In this document: in pieces, positions 14,263 through 26,200 of the stretch | Numbering within the stretch: position 1 is the first letter of the stretch | How the letters are laid out: every line of letters starts with the position of its first letter | Origin: Eumeta japonica | Taxonomy: Eukaryota > Arthropoda > Insecta > Lepidoptera > Psychidae | Assembly (NCBI GenBank): GCA_005406025.1 | Contig: BGZK01000018.1 | Span: forward strand, 248,001 to 312,000 | Reading direction: 5' to 3' | Length of the DNA stretch: 64,000 nucleotides | Position numbers and translations under genes: made by a program | The notes under the pieces: generated by a model | Seen by the model: only the letters and a program-made list of their open reading frames with translations | The model's database searches: none | What the model was told of the DNA's origin: nothing

Positions 14263-17200
14263 ATTTCTAATATCTCGGAAATTACTGAACATATAGGCAT
14301 AGGACCATGACCATTCAACCCGGAATCGTAGATAGATGGTTATAGGTATTCACAATATAAAAAATTATAAAAGTATGTTTGTATATTTGTTTGTCGTACT
14401 CTGACGGCTGGACGGATTACAATTGGAATTCAACCATTCGATGCGAAATCGTTTATGGATGGCTAAAGGCTATTTATAACATATAAATAAAAAAGTATGT
14501 TTTTATAAATATCATACGCTAACGGCTAGATGAATTGTTATCAAATTTTGCACAGAGGTAGATTATGTTCTTAAATAAAATATAACAAGATTAAGTTTTA
14601 TGTAAAAAATGAATAAATACCAAGAAAAATAGTAATATGTTATAACTAACATCCATGTCCAGGGAAGGACCAAGATTGCCATCAAAACCACTATTGAAAT
14701 ATCGGGACCGGGATGGAGCTGACGATGGAACCAGAATAATAATTGACATCGGAACAGGTAATCGGGATCAGAATTTACAGCGAGAACAGCTATTATTATT
14801 AATGAAGGGATTAATTCCACATGGAACGAATCGCGTGTGCATACACGAGAAAAAAACTACGGACATATTTATTTCATAAAAAAAAAACAATTATTGCTGA
14901 ATGTTAATTTATGCCCAGTTAAGCGGGTGGGGAACGGCTAGTTGTCTCGATATAATAAGCCGCAATAGAAAACCGAGAAAACTCACTTTCACATTTTTAT
15001 AATAAATAAGTAGATACTCAATTTGATTTACTCAATTTAACTCCTCGAATACAACAAAAAAGATAATACATAGTACGACCGTACCATTATCTTTTTATAT
15101 TATTATCGCACATACTGCACGCATGTAGGCATGTTGGATTTGTTCAATTTCTCTTATTCAATCGTTGTTTGATGAATCATTGATTAATTTCAACTTCGTC
15201 GTTTGTTGACTGCCTCGGGCAAAGATAAAAGAATTAAGTTTACAATAAGAAACATAGTCAACAGAAAAATTTGTTTTCACTGTGATAGAAAAAGCAAATG
15301 CTAATATTTTTTGAAGATTATGAAAATTTCAGGCTGCTCATTTTTTTTTTTGCTAAAAGAGACATCTCATTCTGGGCTAGGTCTTGGTATACTTTATTGG
15401 TAAAACAGCGAAAAGGGATTCTAGGAAAAAAATACAAAATATTATTTATTATTTAATTTAAAATACAGGATCTTTTACAATGAATAAAGAAAAATGACTG
15501 ACACACATCGATCGACATTCATCAACTACTTAGTTGATAATTGTCAATCATAATGTAATGGACCTCTTGGATAACGCTAGTAGCGCGGCGTTGTGGCAAA
15601 TTCAGGCAACACACGAGCGTTTGAGTGCGATCAGCTGTACGGTTTACGTTATTTAATCAGCAGTTGAAAACGTTAAAAAGTGCCTACAAAAAATAAAGAA
15701 ATGAGGTACGAGGTCCTTCGTACTGTACGATCTAGATTCATCTGAAAAACAATCAGTTCCTATTGGGAAGGTAACAGGAAGATCGGGAAAACGCACACAA
15801 ACAGGAATTGCAAAAAAAATATACAGGACTAAATATTCATTACTGTCTTGACGGTATACGATGTTTTGAATTAATACACGCACCAAAACCAGCACAAAAA
15901 AATATCGAAGCCAACATGCAGGATGTTAGTCATGTTTAATTATGAATCTCGCATGAACATTTTTATAGTATCATGTGCAAGATATTTTTTATTTCATTGA
16001 TTTATTATCTATACTATATTGTAGATAAAAAACGATGAAATAATAAATAATTAAATTAATAAGATTATTATCGGTTCAATGTTTCAGAATAATTCGTATT
16101 CCTTCGATATATATATTTGATAAAGAAATATATCTTTATTTTCCATTTCTATTTTGGATGTATGGTTGAAAAGTTGCTGAAAATATATTTGTTTAGATCA
16201 TTATTCAACTATTAATTCATTTTATAATTAATACATACCTCCACTTTCACGTCGTACGGTCGATCACTTACTCTCGTCTGTGGTATAACTTTTCCGCGGA
16301 AAATTTTTAATTAATTGAACATCCTGTTATTAGTAGTGCGATAATCTTATCACAAATAAATAAATACGTAGTAAAAATTGTATACTATCAATCTGAAAGA
16401 ATGTATTTCATGGTTCGTGTATTTACTTACCTTTTGACACAGATTTTCAGCGAAAAAAGTCCGCATAAATTTTTTGAAATCCACACTAAATAATAGTTTG
16501 GCTCATAGTATTAATTGAACACGTTTTTATTGTGTTAAAATAAATAATTCTCTAAAACGTGCAGTGACTTTTATGCGAATCATATGTTCACTTGTATTGA
16601 AAAAACGACCCCGAGTTGCCGCCGCTTACCGACCGATGGCGTTGCCGTAGCTCCGTCATGATATCCAAGAGGCGTATAAATATGATAGTGCTACTTCATA
16701 CATCTGCCTACTCACAATTTTTTCTATTGATGGCTAAGATAATGGACCTTTTATCCACCATATTGATGGCAATGTTAAAATTGTTAAACTCAAATATTAT
16801 ACAACACCATATTCTGGGATATCGTAGTAAAATTAGTTAATTTTTTTGATTGCGTAAACAACCTATAGCCCAGTGTGGCACACTTCATGAAACTTCTCCT
16901 CAATTGATTTATTTGAAACACATGATCAACCATCTTAAAACAGTAAATCACCACCCGTAATACGACACAATTTATATTTTTTACCTGAAATATCTGACCT
17001 TAACAGAAAACCTGTTCCATTCTGTTTTACAACGTTTCACCGCAAATTAATAGACCATTAATCCGAGTATTCGACTAAAATCAATAATAACACTTATTGT
17101 TCGAATTTCATTTACCGATGTTTTTTATAATAATTTGACATATAACTTTTTAAGAATATAGTCTATTTAAAACTTTAACTAGGATTGTGTAAATAAAATT

Positions 17201-20200
17201 TTTGGTCATCTTGAAATATATGAATTTTGTGGTGTGTATGGTTTCCAAATTAACTCACCACAAATCACCCGCTTCTAGAAGATTATCAACAAGTTTTACG
17301 GTCCATTGCTTCGGATGGTAATGGAAAGCCAAACAGTACGCCATCACACACACGGGCACAGCTTGTTTTCCTCTGGAGGCCGAACCTTATTTCAATAATA
17401 TGAATACAATAAATCATTACTCTCCGACTCAAAGACAACATACCCATTAGTCAAATCAACTCTTACCAAACTTCTGACTGAAGATATTCATGGATCCAGA
17501 TAGTATACCGTAAGGTACATCAGGCCTGTTGTCCTTTTTCCTGCATGGAACAACTGTTAGAGAATGCGTTTCCATTGTCCCTCTTTTCAAGCTCAAAGGG
17601 AGTCTTGGCTGAAATGATTGAAATAAAACATTCAAATGATATACTTTAGGGGGAAATAATATGTTCAAGACGTTTTGCGAGAAAGCATTGTCAGTTTGAA
17701 ATTTCTTTATTATGGGATACCATTCTGTTGAAAAATCGAATCGCCATCTTTTATACAGTAGACGGTTAAAACGGCTATTATATACGGCTAACGCGCTAAA
17801 AGCATTTTCGACACGACCACATTGACTGCACTCGCATTTTATACCAATATAGGAATGACATAATGATCCAATATTATATTTATTTTAACCATCACTTTTT
17901 CGATATGCAAATTTTTAGTTCACCCGATCGCATTAACAAAGGTATCGAGTTTGCTATAATTATTTAGGTTTAGTTCTTTAAGAAGATCGGATAAATGTCT
18001 TTCTCGAGCCGCGATCTATTTTTTTAGCATTTTCTTATTTTTTTCTAAGTTGAAAATAATTTAAGAAAGGAATCCCCAAAAGCGTTTCGTTATGTCTATA
18101 CCGCTCTATTAACAAAAAGAAAACTATTGTATTTTTTATCAGACCTACATTAATGTGACACTTACTTCTAGCAGTGGTTATGGTCAGGGTCGGACCGTGA
18201 GTTAAGGGGGCCCTGGGCTAATACTACTTAGGGGCCCACCTATTTTTTCGCATATCATCTATTTTTGACTGACTTGACTTAGCCGGGGGCCCTTTGAATC
18301 CACGGGATCCTGGGCTGAAGCCCAAAAAGCCATATGGTAAACCGGCCCTGATTATGGTTAATGGTTATATCTAAATATAATATTGTACCTTAAGGAGAAA
18401 TGACAAAACAATAGGTGTGTGATATCAAAATTACAATATGCTTATTTTACGAGAGGCACTCAATAAAAAGTGAGAATGATTATGTTGCCAGAAACTTTTA
18501 TCAAATGTTATTTTATTTTTCAACATAATCGCCTTTCAGCATAATACACTTGGCACACCTTTTTTCTAAGCTTAAAAAAACTCTTCATTCTGAGCACCTA
18601 AAAATTCCTGTACTGCAATAACTACTGCTTCGTCCTCTTCGTATCCCTGTCCTTATACTCCTTCAATCTTGAAAATAGATAGAAATCACTAAGGACAAGA
18701 TCTGGTGAGTGTGGAGGATACTCAAGTATATTAAAGCCAGTGTCTCAACCAGTGTTGCAACCATAACAACGGCGGATGTGTGAGGCAAGGCATTATCGTG
18801 ATGAAACAAAACAATTTTTGTTAATTTTCCCCTTAATTTCTTTTGAATTTTGTTCCGAATTTTTGTATTTGTTCTGCATACAAAGAGCCCACAACTAACT
18901 CCACGGTCGTGATATTCTATTATGACACCGCCCTTTTATTATCCCCGAAAAGAGAGCTCATGATCTTTCTGGCAAAACAAACCACCTTAATTTTTTTAGG
19001 AATTAGAAATGATGGTTTTTTCCAAGTCATATACCTACTGTAATTTTGTTTCTGGACAGTAATGGTGAAGCCACGTTTCATGTATGGTTGTCAATCGAGC
19101 AAAAAAATTATCAGGTTCTTGTTGTTACAGTTTCAAAGAAGCGACGAAATTTTTAGCCTGGTTTTTTTTTGCATCGGTAAGCGTGCTGGGGACCCAGCGC
19201 GGAGATATTTTTCATCTCCAAACATTTGTGTGAAATGTTATACACACTACCAATCAAAATCTTTGTTTTTTCGGCTTTAAAACATACCGTGATACAACCA
19301 TCCGTTAAATTAGTTTTCTTTGATTTTTTTTTTTATTATTTCTTCGGTCAGTACCGTTGTTGGGCGACCCGAGCGAGGGTCATCTCTGGTGGATGTTGTC
19401 CCATGTTTGAATTTGGCGCATCAACGGGGAAGTGTAAAATACGATGAAGTATTTTTTGTCAAAGTATCCTGTAAGTCTTGGTTAACTCGTTCTGTAGCGA
19501 AATTTTTCAAGCACAGACACTAATAATCGTACGCAATTCAATTTTTTCCACTTTTAAGAACACGCTACGACATACTGCAAACAAAAACTTCAATTTTTAA
19601 TAAAACGTAAAGATATACGAATTATTTCTTTTTCTAAAGTCTAATCAATATTCCAGCTATACCGGCCAATATTTACTTTTTTTCGTTCCAGAGTCTGTAC
19701 CTCATTCTCACTTTATACTGAACGCTTATTTTCGTTAAATGTGAATTTGATAGGAGGTCGTGGAGCAAGCGCAAAATCTAATATGAGTATATATCTACAT
19801 GATCCAGTTCGGGTATGTCTTCCGGGCCACACACAGAATCTTCAGGTCGCATGGGTTTCTTCTCCCTGGGTCCATCACCGCCACCGCCATGCCTTATAAA
19901 AAAAAATCATATTTCATACCGATTTTCAAATTTACGCTTTACACAACAAAAATTAATAATACAACTTAAATGTGATGTAAAAAATCAATACCTCTTACGT
20001 CTTCGTCTCTTATTGTTTTCTACTTGTTGCCTGCAATTAGACCTTTTTATTATTATAATAAAAAATAAAATAAAAAAAGTCTAATAGCATTAAGTTACTA
20101 ACGGACTTTTGGATATTTTATTTCTGCGACACCGCCCGCAAATCCTGAAAATTGGTGGCGAAGAATTTTATAAAACTAATGTACAGTAATTGCTATATAC

Positions 20201-23200
20201 ATGTGTAATATTGACATTATTTATTTTGCATTTGAAATTATTTATTTTCAGACTTAAAGCCTCACATTACTTTACTATTTCAACAGAAAACTACAAAATC
20301 ATATTTGGGTTTTTCCAAATATTAAACATTAATTTTAGAAGCTTCTTTCAATGATCTACATCCATTTAGACGCATAATCATCTGTGATTACTATTGTCAT
20401 GAAAAGACTCGAATATTACCAAAGACACGATTTACTCACTTTTTTCCACATGACATCGGCTTTTTTTTATCGTCTCTGAAATAACAATAACAAATATGTT
20501 AGATTAGTCATTAAGAGAATAAAGGAGTAGATAGAAACCACAGATATTCTCTTGTTACGATCTTTTGCTTTTGGATGAGAAAAATTGGCTCTAATATGCC
20601 ACTACTTTGGTCTGCTAAAATTTTCTAAGACGCCTCTTATATCGACCCCTCCATCATACATATTCGCTCTGTGGACTTCTCTCAATCTACTCTCGTTCAC
20701 CCTCTCCAAATAACCAAACTACCTAAACGTACGTTTATCTAGTTTCTCGTCTTTTTTTGTCCAAACTATTTTTTTTTTCTACACATTTTTCTGTCATACC
20801 GATATACTTATGTTTATTTTTCGTTGTAAATCCACAAATCCTATGCAAGAATCACAACTGCATTGATTCTGCTTTCACACTTTTTGTACAATATCTAACT
20901 CATATTCGACTCGTGGCTTGTGTATATATTCTATGGGTATCAAAACTACAAAAAAGATAACTTTTTAATTGATGTTGCTGCTGTTTTTATTATTATTTAT
21001 TATTAAATTGATTTGTCAATGCTTTACCGATTATTCCAATTACCAATTATCGCTGCTAATAAAAGAAATTTATATATTTGTTTCAAATTGAAAATATTCA
21101 TTAAAAAATATGATTATCCTCATTTAGTATTCATAATCGTAAACTTCTACAAAATAAAAGCAAGACTATTACAATTTGAAAATTATATAGACTGTTACAA
21201 TGAAAATAGGCTTTAAAAGGCCGTATATTTCTATCAAATGAAACTAGAAAATAAATTTCGTTATAGTAATTTAAAGGAGTAACTAAAGATCTCTTTAGTT
21301 ATTCGACATTAACTTCAATTCGGCACCGTTAGTCGTCTGTGAGAAAGAGGGACGTAACACGCGGACGTACAGACGGTCTATAAAGTAAACCTGTAAGTAT
21401 TTCATGTTTTCTCACTACGAGATAAGGAATATCATTATTATATAATTCATACGGATGCAACCCTAATCCAACCCCTTAAACGTTGCTTATGGATATACAA
21501 CACGAAAAAACTGTGTTAATGTTTTTAAAATACAAGGCTTACGCACAATGTCATCTTTGAGTACATTCAACATTCCAATGTAATAACATTTCTTACCCTT
21601 TTTCTTTTCCAATATCAGTGTCAAAATCTGGCGAGAATTCGTCATTCTTGTTTATGACTATTCCACTATGAGGCTTGAATACTCTGAAATACCCATAAAC
21701 ATATTATTAACTGTAAAAGTTTTGCTGGAAACATAGAAAATTTTGTAAAAAATAATTATTATTTTGGATGTTTCAATAGAAACTAATGTAATTGTATATG
21801 TTTCATTCAATCGCATATGCGAAAGGAATCGAAGGATTATGATGATTTTTTTTTTAATAAAATATGTCATGTAGTAACTTACTAAAACTAGACTTATCGT
21901 TTTGCATAGCACATATATATATATATATATATATATATTATGTAAAAAACAATAATGGAAATATGAACATTCTTAACCAATTGGAGACGACAATAAATGA
22001 AGTAATAAACGACTTGGAGTATTGGAATAAAACGATAGTCAGTTTCACTGATCCTATAGACGAAATACTTACGCATGACCCGATTTCGGTGGCAAAGGCG
22101 GTCTGAACTCATCGGTTTCAACAGGCGCGCGGGCCACGGCCACCACCTCGCCGCTGGTCTTAGGGCTTGCTACCTGAAATTATCAATCAACAAATTCCTT
22201 ACATTTTTCTAGAAATATTTGCGCCTGTAGAAGCTGTAGGCATACATACGGTTATAATGCAGGCGTCAGAATCGGTATGCTTAACGACGGGCTTGGACAT
22301 GGGTAGCAGCGCATCCTCTGGTTGTATTTCGCAGTAACGCACTTTCTTCTCGTACACGTCCTTACCACCTCCGTCTAGGAATCTCTCTTTGAAGTCTTCG
22401 GCGGATGACGACAGACACGAGCAGTTATCGTCGTGAGCGCTATTCATAATGGACTGGTATTATTGAAATACGTCGGAACGGGGCAAATTTTTAAAAACAA
22501 ACTAATAACAGGCTTACATACCGCACTGAGGAATCGAATTTTGCCGATTCCGGTGGACAATGCGATATGAATCTCAACCTGCAACAATAAAAAACATGGC
22601 TAGATTTTATTTTTAAAAATATCATTCGAAAATTGCATCGAAAAATTACACCCTTTATAAGTTTCATTTAAACAGTACCTAATCAAGTAAAATAGCTTCG
22701 ATCGGCGTTTTTCGGTTTTTAGATACGAAATACAGTAAATAAAGGAACAGCACCGCGTCATTTGCCTCCGTAATAAAATATAACACTCTTATTTAATACC
22801 TACTATTAATTTTTAAAAAGGTATTTTGGTCTACAAAATACAACATAAATATAGTATGGAAGAACCTCCTTTTTTGTAGTCGGTTAAAAATGAATCTAGC
22901 ACCGTGTTATCAATGTCAACACATTGCCCGCACGCTTTGGCAACAATGCGCAACTAAGTCGAAGTGTTCTTAACGATGTTTGACGTACCAGAATCGTATT
23001 TGCACTAGACTTACACTAACATTATATCCAAATACTCACAGGTACTTAATAAGCTTATAAAATAATTCTGCTTTAAAAAAATATTTTAAAATGCAATTGT
23101 ATCTGATATTAAACATTTCCACAATATGTCTGAAATTTATTTTCTCCTAAGATGTTCAACTAGACTTACATTAGTAATTCTAGGGACAAAATAGACATAT

Positions 23201-26200
23201 ACAATTTTTTTTTATAATCACCTAGTATGCATAGCGGGAGTCATGGGAACACAGACATCTCTATGCGGTCTTGGTACATAAGCACATTGTTTAATTTTTG
23301 ATTTCTGTTGTTTGCCAATTTTTTTGGTACGTTGCTCTGAAAAAAATATAGGATATAACCATTTACTTATGAGTTTATTAATAAAAATTAGAACCATAGG
23401 TTGAAATTGTTACCAAACAGTTTATTAATTATTATATTATAATATATTAGTATATTAATTAAGGAGTCTATCAAGTCTATGCACCCATGAATTGGCCCCG
23501 TGTATACAGCAAAAATTATTCCCAATATCTTGACTTGTTTAATGGATTTACAAATATATATTTAGTTGTCCGGTGCGGATTATTCGCATGGGTCAGTATT
23601 TTATCTATATTTTTTCAACATGTCCCCGGGCCAAAATATAATAGGTACAATCAACCGTAGTAATTGGTAATTTTGTAATGTTGTTACCTTGTGAAAGATA
23701 ATGGTATGAACTACAGAACCGGTTCAAAAAATATTCCACTAAGGAAGGAAGCTTATCCATGAGTACTACAGGTTATTTTTGGATCGAAGTTCCTTAAGGT
23801 GGTTTGCGGTAGGAATGAACTAGTATAAATCGTAAAATAACGAAAAAGCGTTACCCTCCCTACATAAAACTCTTTTTTTTCCTTACCTTATTTTAAATAA
23901 TTTATAATGCACTATTTTTTTTTTCTAAGATATTAAATGACACTCTTTAATTTTTACAGTTAAGAGTATTCAATTTCAAATTTCAATATTTACACAAATA
24001 TGAAAAACATCTATTATCGGTTTTTCTAAAATTACATAATTATGCAGATTGACGAATTTTACAAAGTCTTTAATAAAACCAGATGGCGTTGCTTAATTAT
24101 TTTATAATTCACTACTTTAAATAATTAAATGAAACTCTTTAATTTTATTCCATACTTTGCATAATTTATATTGAAAAAAAAAACTCCATTCGTGACAGAA
24201 GTCCCCCGACTGCAGATTTAGTTTTTATTATTATTTAGCCTGACTTTATACTGTTATAAACCCAACCTAACCTTATGGGAGGTTTGTAAATTTTGGGAAA
24301 TCCATCTAAGTTTGATCGGATTTTTAGGTTTATATCTTAGGACGTTCCAAAGAGCATAGTATCTTTTCTCCAGGCTTTGCTTATATGTCTATATGATATT
24401 AAGTACTATTTGTATCTGATTTTTAGACATTGAATACTTAATGGGAACAGACAAATTCTGGATCGATTCTGCATCTAGCAAGCAAAGCCACCATGGTTCG
24501 AAGTTCTGTATAGATGTAACTATATTTCTTTATGAAAACCAACCCTGAAAACCACTTGATCAGCTGATTGGTTTGTCATGGATACGTTTTTTTCTTTTCA
24601 TAATTACCCCAAGAGACACATAAGGCTTGGGTTTTTATTATTTCTATTATACGAAAAATTTATTTTTGCTACGTTAATAGTGATGTAGCAAAAATAAATG
24701 TACCAAGTAGCAAGTGAAACTGGCACGTGGACTCCTGCAGAGCTACAGTAGGTACTAGCTGAACCGGGGAACAGCAAAGTGGTAAAAGAAATCCATTTCA
24801 ATAGTAAAGCAGTGGGGATAGACAGTTATCGATAGTTGGACCTCTATAGACCGAAGTGAGATTGGAATAATGAGTCGACGCGAAATCGGTATCGAAAGCG
24901 GGATTGGGATCAGGATCAGATCATAAATCGTAGCGGTACTTATTTACACAGACAACAGACACTACTACAGTAAATATTGCATTAAAGCGATGAACCAGAA
25001 AATCACAAGCGAATACGAATGATGGGTATTATACAGCGGCTAAAACTATGATGCGTATATTAAACATAATGAGTGATCATGATCGAGACTGGTCCCGATT
25101 ACGATCACGATTTTGCGATCGTAAATCTAGAGTGGACTTGGGATCGAAATCAATTATCAATTCCAATTCCAGTCTTGACTGAGATTGGAATTGATAGAGT
25201 CCAAAATCGGAATAGACAATGGAACCGGTTTCGGAAAGGATCGGGATCGGGATCATGATTGAAAGAGAAATTGCTCGATGTAAAAGGAAAAGTAATTTAT
25301 GCTACGTCCACCCGGACATAGTCGTGTGTGTAAATTAATAATAGGTACTATAAATAATATAGTACAGTCGGTAAAGCAAATTCACTGAGCCTAGAGGAGA
25401 ATACATTTATTCTATTCCAAAGTTTTGTTTCGGAGGCCGCTAGTTTGCAAATGAGATTTGTTGGTAATCTTTACATATAGTAAAATAATAAAGTTTGTAA
25501 ACCTGTTCGCGCATCGCACAATAAGAGCTAAATGGATTTTAACGCACATTTCACTGACATTTTAAGCGAAACTACTATAAATATATGCCTAGGTTATTAA
25601 AATCTCAAGAAATATGATGAGGGGAGGGCGTAAATAAAGATCAGAATCGAGAACAAGAACTAGTATATTTTGGAATCTAGAACGGGACCAGAATTAGAAT
25701 CAGTATAGTTTGTTCGGGACTGCTAGTCCCCGCCTGAGGAAGGTGCACGGCGCGTAAGGGGAGTGCGGAGCGAGTGACACGCAGACAGTTGGTTGCCGAA
25801 CTTCACGGCGTCGACATATTATATGTATTTATATTTATTATGGTCGTTCTACATCAGTCATACACGGTATAGAGTTCCTCGAAATGGGTCGGACGATAAG
25901 ACGAGACGTTAAAGGCGTTGTTTACAAAGTTTATGATTATTTTTGAAAACTAAAAGCTAATGAAGAGAGCACAGAATTTATTTACGATTCGAATGTATAG
26001 AAATTTGTAGCAGAGGCCACTGGATTCTCGAAAAGTAGTGTTAAACGAATATTCGTGTGGGAAATGCGTCTCAGAATTCTGGGTAAATAAAATTCAGTTC
26101 TCCCAAGAAGCCAATAGAAACAAAAAAAAAATAGTAGTTGTCGATTATAATTTAGGGGTCTGTTTGAGAAAATTGAGAGTAGCCTTAAAAAACGATGATA

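Larger units (their letters stand above)
11640..14950. repeat. Large imperfect foldback of minisatellite blocks
   Basis: Left half, plus orientation: ATCGG-type repeats at 11650-11830 and 12095-12215, then a ~122-bp tandem array at 12361-12650. Right half, minus orientation: the 122-bp unit at 14036-14110, 14270-14340 and 14395-14545, then an ATCGG-type repeat at 14640-14850. The mirror order suggests one foldback unit or two inverted insertions. It lies in intron 11. Confidence 0.6.

Noticed and set aside
16241..16290. Candidate extra exon of the large gene between exons 11 and 12
   Set aside because: In the required phase it meets a stop at once, and exons 11 and 12 already join in frame.
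16380..16480. ATG followed by 12 codons and a GTAAGT donor on the minus strand
   Set aside because: Too short and no downstream exon in phase; not enough to call an alternative start.
10034..17668. An active deubiquitinase
   Set aside because: No Cys or FDxH motif at the expected places in the visible copies, so I do not assign activity.
21864..22121. Short plus and minus frames over the AT microsatellite
   Set aside because: Made by the ATATAT run (IYIYIY) and intron sequence beside exon 5.
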